This document shows positions 43,513-51,442 of a stretch of DNA of 64,000 bases, piece by piece. Both the position numbers and the translations under genes were made by a program. Each line of letters opens with the position of its first letter. Within the stretch, counting starts at the first letter, position 1. Below the pieces are notes generated by a model, which saw only the letters and a list, made by a program, of their open reading frames with translations, did not search any database and was not told where the DNA came from. Origin of the DNA: Pseudomonadota bacterium (GTDB lineage: Bacteria; Pseudomonadota; Gammaproteobacteria; Steroidobacterales; Steroidobacteraceae); contig JADIZR010000005.1 in assembly GCA_016704655.1 (NCBI GenBank), positions 186,001 to 250,000 of the forward strand. The letters run 5' to 3'.

Positions 43513-44420
43513 AAGCCCTGACCACGGCGCAAGTGCTGGTGCTGGCGCGCTTCGCCTTGATGCTGCTCGAGATGGCGTTGATTCGCGCTCACCTCGTCCA
43601 CGGGCGCTACACACTGAAAGACACTCTCGCATCGATTGGTATGCGTGCCGGCAACTACGCAACCAACGTCGCGCTGGCGGGTGCAACGGTCGTGGTGTTT
43701 ACATGGATCTACCAGTTCCGGGTCTACGACATCTCGATGAGTTCGCCCTGGGCCTGGGCGGCGATTGTCGTGCTCGACGACCTGGCGTACTACTGGTTCC
43801 ATCGCATCAGCCACGAGTGCCGCTTCTGGTGGGCGGCTCACGTCAATCATCATTCGTCGCAGGAGTACAACCTTTCTACGGCGATCCGGCAGCCCTGGAC
43901 CGGCGTGCTGGTCGGCACCTGGGCGCCGTGGTTCGTGCTGCTGCTGATCGGCTTCCCGCCGGAGATGATCTTCCTGCAGAGTGGCCTCAACCTGCTGTAT
44001 CAGTTCTGGATCCACACCGAGGCCATTCGCCGGATGCCTGCGTGGTTCGAGTACCTGTTCAACACGCCTTCACACCATCGGGTACACCACGCGTCGAACC
44101 CCCGCTACGTCGACCGCAACTATGCGGGCATCTTCATGGTGTGGGACCGGATGTTCGGCACGTTCGTGGCCGAACGCGACGATGACCCGCCGCAGTACGG
44201 TTTGATCCACGACATCGACACGTTCAACCCGATCAAGATCGCATTCCATGAATGGGCCGCGATGTTCCGTGATGTTGGACGTGCAAGGAGCCTGCGCGAA
44301 ATCGGGGGCTGTATTTTCGGCCCGCCCGGCTGGCGGCCCGATGGCTCAGGACCGACGGCAGCGAATGTGCGCGCCGCATGGATGGCCGCCCCGCAGGGTG
44401 AAAGTCCCGCTGCCTCATGA
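43509..44420 (+). CDS. Sterol desaturase/fatty acid hydroxylase family membrane protein
   Basis: A 303-residue integral-membrane di-iron enzyme. The three histidine boxes of the family are present: YYWFHRISHECRFWW (HxxxH), AAHVNHHSSQEYN (HxxHH) and NTPSHHRVHHASNPRYVDRN (HHxxHH), with hydrophobic helices between. Bacterial members hydroxylate or desaturate lipids such as fatty acids, hopanoids or ornithine lipids. ATG 43509 overlaps the stop of the MFS remnant (ATGA), so the two were coupled. The C-terminal 60 residues are hydrophilic. The substrate is unknown. Confidence 0.88.
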   Translation: MKALTTAQVLVLARFALMLLEMALIRAHLVHGRYTLKDTLASIGMRAGNYATNVALAGATVVVFTWIYQFRVYDISMSSPWAWAAIVVLDDLAYYWFHRISHECRFWWAAHVNHHSSQEYNLSTAIRQPWTGVLVGTWAPWFVLLLIGFPPEMIFLQSGLNLLYQFWIHTEAIRRMPAWFEYLFNTPSHHRVHHASNPRYVDRNYAGIFMVWDRMFGTFVAERDDDPPQYGLIHDIDTFNPIKIAFHEWAAMFRDVGRARSLREIGGCIFGPPGWRPDGSGPTAANVRAAWMAAPQGESPAAS

Positions 44421-44472
44421 CGCAGGGACGTCCAGCTTCAGTTCGGCGAGTCGTTCGTCCGCGAGGCCATGC

Positions 44473-45347
44473 CTAGAGAGCGGCGACCCGGCTCCGCGAC
44501 TCGAGCCAGGTCCGGACCCGCTTGGCGTCCGCGATCCGCGTGTACTTGCCAAAGGAATTGAGCAGGACCATTACGACCGGACGGCCATCGATTACGGCCT
44601 GCATCACCAGACAGCGTCCGGCTTCCTGGATGTAGCCGGTCTTCTGCACGTCGACCTGCCAGGCCGGATTGGCGACCAGCAGGTTGGTATTACGGAACTC
44701 GAGCGCTTTGCGGCTGATCGTCACTGTGTGACGGGCAGACGTAGAGTATCGCTGATTGTGCCGTTGTCTGCAGCCGCCAGCACCAGCTTGGCCAGGTCCT
44801 CGGGGCTCGCCACATTGCGGCTCGACAAACCCGTGGGCTCGACGAAGTGCGCCGTACTCATGCCGAGCGCAACGGCCTTCTTGTTCATGGCCTCGACGCA
44901 GGCACGCAGTCCGCGGGGATAGGATCGGCACAGCGCATAGGCGGCACGGTTCTCGGACGACATCAGCGCCAGATGCAGCAGGTCCTGCCGGCTCAGCTTG
45001 TAACCGGGCGCGAGGCGTGAGCCGCTGCCGGCGGTCCCGTGTACGTCATCGGCATTGATGGTCACCACCTGTCCCATGGGCTGACCGGCCTCGAGCACGA
45101 CCAGGGCCGTCATCAGCTTGGTGATGGAAGCGATCGGAACGGCAGTGCGCTCGTTGCGCGCCGCGAGCACCGATGCGGCCGACTCATCGAGGATGTAGTA
45201 GGCGTGGGAGCGAACTTCCGGGATCGTCTTCGGCGCCATGGACCCATGCGTGGCAGCCAGCGCCGCCAAGGGCGCGCACACGGCCAGCATGAAGCCCGTC
45301 AGCGTCGTCAAACTCCAGAATCCAAGCCGATAAAGCATGTCGTCCAT
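44473..45347 (-). pseudogene. pbpG: D-alanyl-D-alanine endopeptidase (PBP7-like), split by a one-base deletion
   Basis: Periplasmic peptidoglycan endopeptidase of family S11. The first frame (45347 to about 44748) has a membrane-signal segment (TLTGFMLAVCAPLAALA), the catalytic SITK (S74, K77), the SEN motif (residues 131-133 in MSSENRAAYAL) and AHFVEPTGLSSRNVASPEDL. The second frame (to 44473) has YSTSARHTVTISRKALEFRN, NTNLLVANPAWQVDVQKTGY (KTG box) and VVMVLLNSFGKYTRIADAKR. The join reads NGTIS(D/E)YSTSARHTV if one base were added near 44748, giving 291 residues with all three active-site motifs. Very likely functional with a consensus error. ATG 45347 follows AGGAGCG closely; ATG 45338 is an alternative. 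Confidence 0.85.
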
Positions 45348-45437
45348 CGCTCCTGCGCGAGTTTCGCTGCCCCGGGTCGCACGCTCACCCCGCGGGCGCG
45401 TGCCGAGGCGGCCGGTAGCCTGCCACAATCCGCAAGG

Positions 45438-45482
45438 AATGTGACATAGCGTCCTGCGCAAGACTTGCAACAGCTTCACATT
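45438..45482. promoter_or_regulatory. Long-spaced inverted repeat AATGTGA / TCACATT upstream of pbpG
   Basis: AATGTGA at 45438-45444 and TCACATT at 45476-45482 are perfect inverted 7-mers 31 nt apart, about 90-135 bp upstream of the pbpG start. Each resembles half of the CRP-type site found 110 bp further on. It could be coincidence. Confidence 0.3.
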
Positions 45483-45589
45483 TCGGACCGACATGGTGAC
45501 TTTCCGCGGGACTCACCGCCGCATCACTCCTGCATTTATGAGCACGACAGGCATCGTTGGTGACCGACGCTGTACCAGGGCAGCTCGGT

Positions 45590-45607
45590 TTGTGAACCGC
45601 GTCACAA
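45590..45607. promoter_or_regulatory. Perfect CRP/Clp/Vfr-type binding site
   Basis: TTGTGA-ACCGCG-TCACAA is a perfect palindrome matching the CRP-family consensus TGTGA-N6-TCACA at all ten key positions. It lies 108 bp upstream of the GGDEF-EAL ATG and about 240 bp upstream of pbpG. It could control either gene or both. In Xanthomonas the CRP homologue Clp is itself controlled by cyclic di-GMP. Confidence 0.7.
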
Positions 45608-45661
45608 GCGGGGCTGACATATTCGTACGGCCGTCACAGACCACTCCTGAACCGCTAAGGC

Positions 45662-45678
45662 TAGATGTAACGAATCTA
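45662..45678. promoter_or_regulatory. Dyad TAGAT-N7-ATCTA before the GGDEF-EAL gene
   Basis: TAGAT (45662-45666) and ATCTA (45674-45678) flank GTAACGA, 38 bp upstream of the ATG. The element overlaps where the core promoter should be. Unassigned operator or chance dyad. Confidence 0.3.
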
Positions 45679-45715
45679 ACAGGCTGCCGCGTATGGGAGA
45701 CGCGGACCGAACACT

Positions 45716-48529
45716 ATGTCCCCACAGTGGCCGACGAGCGATGTCGTAACGAAGCGTGACCGGTTCAGTTCTGGCTGGACCGGCGCTGTTGCCGTGGGCC
45801 TGATCGTCTACATTGCACTCGCCATCGCACTGATCCTGGTCGACGGCCGTGCCTGGCCGTGGCTCGAACTCTTCAACCTGTATTCCGATTCGGTGGCGAG
45901 CATCGGCGTGGCCGTCCTGACAGGGGCTGCCGCGCGAGGCTCGGCAGAGCCGGCAGCACGCCGCACCTGGTGGCTGCTCACCGCCGCACTGGCCACCTAC
46001 AGCACGGGCAACCTGCTGCATTCGACGTACTGGCTGTACGGGATCGACCCTTTCCCTTCGATCGGCGACGTGTTCTTCCTGGGGTTCTATCCGCTGGTCC
46101 TCGCCGCGGTACTGACCGTGATCCGCACTGCCGCCGTTCGTGTGCAATGGGTCCGGCTGGGGCTCGACACGGCGATCCTGCTGCTGGGGTTCGGCGCCTT
46201 CTTCTGGTTCCTCGTCATTTCGCCGACAGCGGACGCCCAGCGTGACCCGAACGCGCTCAAGTACGTACTGGCGCAGAGCTACATCGCCCTCAATTGCCTC
46301 ATGCTGCTGGCTTGCGGCGTGCTGCTGATGCACTCGGGCGCCACGCCCATACGGCGCCGGGCCCTGATGCTGCTCACGCTCGGCTTCTCGTCGATGTCCG
46401 TTGCCGACATCGTCTGGGCCATGTCCAAGGTGGACGGCAGCTACATTCCGGGCAGCGTCTCGGACGTCATCTACCTGTCCTGCTACATCTGGCTTGCAGC
46501 CGCCGCGCGCGAGCAGCTGCGTCGCAGGCCTGGCGCGCGCCGCGCCCCCAGTGCATTCAGCGTCGCACTGATCGAGGGCATGCCGTACATCGCCATGATG
46601 GTGTCCTTCCTGGTGCTGGTGTACGTCGAGCGCAGCACGGCCGTCAGCCCCGTGAACACGATGACCGTCATCATCTTCGTGCTGACTTCGCTGGTCATGG
46701 TGCGCCAGGGCGTGCTTTCGCGCGACGACGCGCTGCTGCGCGAACGGCGCGCCGCCGACCTCGTCGAGGCCCGTTACGCGTCCCTGATCAAGAACGCATC
46801 AGACGTGATCATGATCACCAACGCCGAGGGAGTGCTGCAATTCGCCTCGCCGGCGGCTGAGCGCACCTTCGCGACCCACCCGGACGACATGGTGGGGCGA
46901 AATCTCCTCGATCGCTGGGTTGATGGCGACAGCGAGCGCCTGGCTGAATTCCTGGCCGAGGTGTCGGTGACGCATGGCCGGGTCGTAGGACCGATCGAGC
47001 TGATCGTCGAGTCCGGTGAACGGCGCAGCACCCTCGAGTGCGTTGGCAGCAACCTCATGGACGACCCGGCCATTGCCGGGCTGGCCCTGAACTTCCGCGA
47101 CGTCACGGAGCGCAAGACACTGGAAGAGCAGCTGCGCAAGCTGGCATTCCACGACCCGCTGACGCTGCTCGCCAATCGCAGCCTGTTCTGGAACCGGGTC
47201 GAGCACGCGCTGACGCTGGCGCAACGGTCGCAGCGGCGAGTCGCCGTCATGTTCCTCGACCTCGACAACTTCAAGAACGTCAACGACTCGCTCGGCCACG
47301 ATGCCGGCGATCGCCTGCTGCAGGCGGCGGCGCAACGGCTGGTCAAGTCGACCCGGCCGTCGGACACCGTGGCTCGCCTCGGTGGCGATGAGTTCGCGAT
47401 CCTGCTCGAGGGCATTCGCAGCGACACGGACGTCGAGCGCATCGCCGTGCCGATCACCGAGGCGTTCAACCGGCCCTTGCTGGTGGACGGCAGGGAAACC
47501 GACGCCACGGCAAGCATCGGTGCAGCCTGTTCGCAACCCGGTGACGACGCAGAGCAGTTGCTGCGCAAGGCCGACATCGCCATGTACAACGCGAAGTCCG
47601 CCGGCAAGGCGCGCTGCGTGCTGTTCCAGCCGCACATGCAGGAACAGTTGCACGACCGCCTGCGACTGGAGCAGGACATCGACCTGGCCTTTGCGCGCAA
47701 CGAGTTCTTCCTTGAGTTCCAGCCCGTGGTCGACCTGACGAGTCGCGAACTGCTCGGCGTGGAGGCCCTGGTGCGGTGGAATCACCCGCAGCGGGGCATC
47801 GTCATGCCGGGCTCGTTCATATCGATTGCCGAGGAATCCGGCCGGATCGTCGAACTGGGTCGTCGCGTTCTGGTCGACGCATGCACGCAGATCCGCGCGT
47901 GGAGCGATTCCGTCGAGGCCGGCACCGGCCTGCGTGTGGCGGTCAACATCTCGGGGCGCCACCTGCAGCAGGGTGACCTGGTCGCTGACGTACGTCACGC
48001 ACTCGAGGTTTCGGGCCTCGACGCCGGCGATCTCGTGATCGAGCTGACCGAGAGCACGATCATGCAGAACACCGAGGTCAACCTGGAACGCTTCCGTGAG
48101 TTGAAGGCGCTCGGCGTGCGTCTGGCGATCGACGACTTCGGCATGGGGTACTCGTCGCTTTCGTACCTGCACCGGTTCCCGATCGACATCCTGAAGATCG
48201 ATCGCGCGTTCGTGAGCCGGCTGACCGAACACGACGGCGGTCCGGAACTGGCCCGCGCAGTCGTGATGCTCGCGACGACGCTCGGCCTCGAGACGGTCGC
48301 TGAGGGCATCGAAAACGAAGGCCAGGTGGCGACCCTGCTCGACCTGGGCTGCGTCGCGGGCCAGGGATTCCTGTTTGCAAGTTCGAGCCTGCTCGATGTC
48401 GTGTCGCAGACACCGTTCATGGCACGCCGCGCCGACCTGCGGGCGGCGGAGCGCGCTGCACAGGCCGACCTTACCGCGACCGGGCGCTTTCGCGCAGCGG
48501 AACTCTGGCCGCGTTCGGCCGCAGGGTGA
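45716..48529 (+). CDS. Bifunctional-type GGDEF-EAL cyclic di-GMP signalling protein with PAS domain and membrane sensor
   Basis: A 937-residue inner-membrane protein that makes and/or degrades cyclic di-GMP. Residues 20-330 hold about nine helices (a MASE-like sensor). A PAS domain covers about 352-465 (YASLIKNASDVIMITNAEGV). The GGDEF domain (478-645) has the intact active site GGDEF at 556-560 and a product-inhibition site RPSD at 547-550, exactly five residues before it. The EAL domain (655-900) has EALVRW (683-688), the metal-binding ELTESTI and DDFGMGYSSL, and KIDRAFV, so both activities look possible. ATG 45716 was chosen as the first residue before the sensor. A consensus CRP-type site lies upstream. 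Which activity dominates cannot be told. Confidence 0.95.
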   Translation: MSPQWPTSDVVTKRDRFSSGWTGAVAVGLIVYIALAIALILVDGRAWPWLELFNLYSDSVASIGVAVLTGAAARGSAEPAARRTWWLLTAALATYSTGNLLHSTYWLYGIDPFPSIGDVFFLGFYPLVLAAVLTVIRTAAVRVQWVRLGLDTAILLLGFGAFFWFLVISPTADAQRDPNALKYVLAQSYIALNCLMLLACGVLLMHSGATPIRRRALMLLTLGFSSMSVADIVWAMSKVDGSYIPGSVSDVIYLSCYIWLAAAAREQLRRRPGARRAPSAFSVALIEGMPYIAMMVSFLVLVYVERSTAVSPVNTMTVIIFVLTSLVMVRQGVLSRDDALLRERRAADLVEARYASLIKNASDVIMITNAEGVLQFASPAAERTFATHPDDMVGRNLLDRWVDGDSERLAEFLAEVSVTHGRVVGPIELIVESGERRSTLECVGSNLMDDPAIAGLALNFRDVTERKTLEEQLRKLAFHDPLTLLANRSLFWNRVEHALTLAQRSQRRVAVMFLDLDNFKNVNDSLGHDAGDRLLQAAAQRLVKSTRPSDTVARLGGDEFAILLEGIRSDTDVERIAVPITEAFNRPLLVDGRETDATASIGAACSQPGDDAEQLLRKADIAMYNAKSAGKARCVLFQPHMQEQLHDRLRLEQDIDLAFARNEFFLEFQPVVDLTSRELLGVEALVRWNHPQRGIVMPGSFISIAEESGRIVELGRRVLVDACTQIRAWSDSVEAGTGLRVAVNISGRHLQQGDLVADVRHALEVSGLDAGDLVIELTESTIMQNTEVNLERFRELKALGVRLAIDDFGMGYSSLSYLHRFPIDILKIDRAFVSRLTEHDGGPELARAVVMLATTLGLETVAEGIENEGQVATLLDLGCVAGQGFLFASSSLLDVVSQTPFMARRADLRAAERAAQADLTATGRFRAAELWPRSAAG

Positions 48530-48644
48530 CCTGATCGGCCAGCCCTGCGGCAGCGGGCGGCCAGACGACGCTGCCGCCGTCGATTGCGCTGGCCGCGGAC
48601 TTCGAGCAGCGTCGTCTTCAGGCTAGAAATCTTAATTTATTCAA

Positions 48645-48659
48645 TACGTTAGAAACGTA
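48645..48659. promoter_or_regulatory. Palindrome TACGTT-AGA-AACGTA upstream of the TIR-TPR gene
   Basis: Perfect 6-bp arms with a 3-nt spacer, inside a short A+T-rich island (48621-48660) that stands out from the G+C-rich surroundings. It is 135 bp before the TTG start of the TIR protein and likely marks its promoter/operator. The rest of 48530-48793 holds nothing I recognise. Confidence 0.45.
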
Positions 48660-48793
48660 CGGCGTTCCATCGAACAGCAGCGATCCGCCCGCTCCTTCTC
48701 ACACCGCCGCGTATCCGCTAGCCTTGGGAGTCGAAGAGGCCTCGTCGCCGACCTGCCCGCTCCACAGGACATTGGACGCACCAGGGCAAAAAC

Positions 48794-50602
48794 TTGGCTC
48801 AAACCGCAGATGTTTTCCTGAGCTATTCGCGCGAAGACAAGGCGCGGGTACTCGAGTTCGCTGGCGTGCTGCGGGCCGCCGGCGTGAATATCTGGATCGA
48901 CCAGGGCGGCATCGACGGAGCAGCGCTCTGGGGCGAGTCCATCGTGCGCGCGCTCGAGGGGGCCAAAGTGCTGCTGCTGATGGTCTCGCCGTCAGCCGTC
49001 AGCTCCCACAACGTGGCGAAGGAAGTGATGCTGACGAGCGAACGCAAGGGAAATATCCTGCCCGTTCACCTCGAACCGACCACGATTCCGCTCAGCCTGA
49101 AGTACCCGCTCGCCGGCATCCAGCACATCGAGTTCTACCACGGCGATCCAGATGAAAACCTGCAGGCGGTCCTGCGCTCGCTGGCCGGCCTGGGCGTCAC
49201 CATCACGCGCCCGCAGCCTGCTGCGAGCGCCGACGCGGAAACGCGAACTGTCGCTGCCGCTGCCGCGCATGCGGCCGAATCCCTCCCGGAGCGCGGGGCG
49301 GTGGCGGTGCTGCCGTTCGACAACATCAGCCCCGATCCCGAGACCGACTACTTCAGCGACGGGTTGACCGAGGAACTGATCGCGAGGCTGTCGCTCGTGA
49401 GCGAGATCAACCTGATTTCGCGCTGGGCCTCGATGCAGTACAAGGGGCGCGGCCAGGACGTGCTCGCGATCGGCAATGCGCTTGGCGCACGCTACATCGT
49501 CGGTGGCGGTGTCCGCCGGTTCCAGGATTCGGTGCGCATCACCGTGCAGCTCGTCGACGTCGTAACCAACCTGCAGCTCTGGGGCAACACCTACAAGGGC
49601 AAGCTCGATGACATCTTCGACATCCAGGAGCAAGTCGCGCAACAGATCGTCGAGGCACTGAAGCTCAAGCTCACTTTCTCGGAACGACTATCGCTCACCA
49701 AGCGGCAGACCCTCAATGCGGAAGCGTACGACCTTTACCTGCGCGGCCAGGACCAGCTCTACCGGCTGACCAAGCGCAGTGTCGAATACGCGATCCAGCT
49801 GTTCGAGAAGGCCATCGAACTCGACTCGCGTTACGCATCCGCGTATGCCGGTTGCTCCAGCGCCTACGGCCAGATGTACCAGCTGATCGCGCGCGAGGAG
49901 CGTTATCGCGAACTGGCGCAGGAACTCAGTTTCAAGGCGCTGATGTACGACAACAACCTGTCGGAAGCGTACCGGGCGATGGGACTGTCCTATTTCCTCT
50001 GGGGCAAGCTGAACGAGGCCACTGCCTCGTGCACCAAGGCGATCGAAATCGATCCCGACGACTTCATCGCGCACTGGACGCTCGGGCGGATCTACTTCAC
50101 CGAGGGCAAGCTCGAACAGGCGCTCGACCTCTTCCGGCGCGTGGCTGAGATCAAGCCGAGCTTCTATGCGGGCCACCTCGACGTGGCGCAGACATGCACC
50201 GGCCTCGGGCGGGACGAGGAAGCGGCATTGGTCTATCGTCGCCTGCTCGAGATCATGCCGAATTACCTGCTGCAGAATCCCGACGATGCACGCGCACGAT
50301 TGATCTACGCGAGCAAGCTCGGCTGGGCCGGCCGCAAGGAGGAAGCGATCCGCGAGGGCACCAAAGCGCTCGTGCTCAGTCCCGGCGATCCGGTCATGCT
50401 CTACAACGCCGCGTGCATGTACGTCGGTCTTGGCGAGTCGATTCGAGCCATCGACGCGCTGCGCCAGGCCGTCGAGGCGGGTTACACCAATTTCGGCTGG
50501 ATGCAGAACGACCCGGACCTGGTCCCCCTGCGCGACGACCCCGCCTTCATCGAAATGCTGCGTGACTTGAGCAGTCGCCCGACTTCGCCGTCGGCCAGCT
50601 AG
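48794..50602 (+). CDS. TIR domain - TolB/FlgO-like domain - TPR repeat protein
   Basis: A 602-residue protein of three parts. Residues 1-135 form a TIR domain: ADVFLSYSREDKARVLEFAG, GVNIWIDQGGIDGAALWGES, and VLLLMVSPSAVSSHNVAKEV, where E77 is in the place of the catalytic Glu of NAD-cleaving TIR enzymes. Residues 165-295 are the TolB/FlgO-like N-terminal module often seen in adenylate-cyclase-like regulators (AVLPFDNISPDPETDYFSDG, LTEELIARLSLVSEINLIS). Residues 310-595 hold about seven TPR units (for example AIQLFEKAIELDSRYASAYA). There is no signal peptide or helix. Start is TTG 48794, since no ATG fits. Similar TIR-TPR proteins are proposed as signalling or defence proteins; this one has no linked defence genes, so its role is open. 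Confidence 0.85.
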   Translation: MAQTADVFLSYSREDKARVLEFAGVLRAAGVNIWIDQGGIDGAALWGESIVRALEGAKVLLLMVSPSAVSSHNVAKEVMLTSERKGNILPVHLEPTTIPLSLKYPLAGIQHIEFYHGDPDENLQAVLRSLAGLGVTITRPQPAASADAETRTVAAAAAHAAESLPERGAVAVLPFDNISPDPETDYFSDGLTEELIARLSLVSEINLISRWASMQYKGRGQDVLAIGNALGARYIVGGGVRRFQDSVRITVQLVDVVTNLQLWGNTYKGKLDDIFDIQEQVAQQIVEALKLKLTFSERLSLTKRQTLNAEAYDLYLRGQDQLYRLTKRSVEYAIQLFEKAIELDSRYASAYAGCSSAYGQMYQLIAREERYRELAQELSFKALMYDNNLSEAYRAMGLSYFLWGKLNEATASCTKAIEIDPDDFIAHWTLGRIYFTEGKLEQALDLFRRVAEIKPSFYAGHLDVAQTCTGLGRDEEAALVYRRLLEIMPNYLLQNPDDARARLIYASKLGWAGRKEEAIREGTKALVLSPGDPVMLYNAACMYVGLGESIRAIDALRQAVEAGYTNFGWMQNDPDLVPLRDDPAFIEMLRDLSSRPTSPSAS

Positions 50603-50736
50603 CCAGCTCGAGAAGACTCACGCAGCCGGGCATTGGCGACGCCTGTGGCCAGCACACGGGCGGGGTTTTCCTGCCAATGTTTGGACATTTGTCTGGTCCT
50701 GCAGCTCAACGCCAGAGGCGATCAACCGTCGCCGCC

Positions 50737-51150
50737 CTATTTATCCTTGCCTTTACCCTTGCCTTGTCCGTGCTTCGAGCCGTGATCGTCGCTTTCGCCG
50801 CGAGCGTACTGCTCCTGCTTCGCGTAGCGCGGCACGTACTGGGCCTGGTACCAGTCCTCGCGCACGAAATAGACCGGCTGACCGCACGCGCCATACTTGC
50901 CGCAATGTTTGCTCCAGTGCTTTTCGTGGCCCGGTGGCACGCGCAGGTAGACCGGCTGCACCTGGACCACTTGCACCGGTCGCTGGACCCAGACCGGCTG
51001 GGCGTAGATCACAGCCGGTCGCGGGAAGTCGCCAATGTTGATCTGCCCGTACAAACCGGGCTGGCTGATCCCGATCGAGGCGCTGACGTCAGTGCCGAGA
51101 GCTGGAACAGCGACACCTGATGCAATGAGGGCGACAAGCAAGCGTTTCAT
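50737..51150 (-). CDS. Small secreted protein of unknown function (Gly/Lys-rich tail)
   Basis: A 137-residue exported protein with a signal peptide (MKRLLVALIASGVAVPALG). The mature part has a proline-rich repeat-like stretch (IGDFPRPAVIYAQPVWVQRP, VQVVQVQPVYLRVPPGHEKH), a pair of cysteines (HWSKHCGKYGACGQPVYFVR) that may form a disulfide, and a charged tail (GESDDHGSKHGQGKGKGKDK). Short proteins with PPGHxKHW...HC motifs are found in many beta- and gammaproteobacteria without an assigned role. It is transcribed away from the Y/Q-rich secreted protein, with a CRP-like site between them. Confidence 0.75.
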   Translation of the reverse strand: MKRLLVALIASGVAVPALGTDVSASIGISQPGLYGQINIGDFPRPAVIYAQPVWVQRPVQVVQVQPVYLRVPPGHEKHWSKHCGKYGACGQPVYFVREDWYQAQYVPRYAKQEQYARGESDDHGSKHGQGKGKGKDK

Positions 51151-51264
51151 GGATGTTCACTCCTGATGGGGTCGTTCGAAGCCAGGATGGCCCGACGCCC
51201 GGACTCTCGTGTTCGTCCCATGTTAGGTATGGCTCGCGATAAGTCAGCAGAAACAATACCGGAC

Positions 51265-51280
51265 TGTGAACAGGTGCACA
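51265..51280. promoter_or_regulatory. CRP/Clp-type site between two secreted-protein genes
   Basis: TGTGA-ACAGGT-GCACA matches the CRP-family consensus TGTGA-N6-TCACA at nine of ten positions. It overlaps another dyad, CAGGTGC (51271-51277) and GCACCTG (51287-51293), perfect arms with a 9-nt spacer. It lies 115 bp upstream of the minus-strand gene and about 163 bp upstream of the plus-strand gene. The remainder of 51151-51442 holds no gene I recognise. Confidence 0.5.
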
Positions 51281-51442
51281 GCCCTGGCACCTGTCGATGT
51301 CATTTCGGCGTCGTAGCGAATTCCCGACTGTGTCGTACCGTACAGATGGGTCCGGACTCCGGGGCGTACCCTGACAACACGGGCTCAGTACAACCCGCCA
51401 TCACTGCCGACAGATCGGTCGGACCCATTGCGGAGAAATGAG

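Larger units (their letters stand above)
45348..45715. other. Divergent regulatory region between pbpG and the GGDEF-EAL gene
   Basis: 368 bp without a gene. It holds a consensus CRP-type site, two smaller dyads and two divergent gene starts. A short open frame on the plus strand (45493-45759) overlaps the diguanylate cyclase start and looks spurious. Confidence 0.6.

Noticed and set aside
45493..45759. An 88-residue frame upstream of the GGDEF-EAL gene
   Set aside because: It overlaps the diguanylate cyclase start and the CRP-type site, with no ribosome site or recognisable motif.
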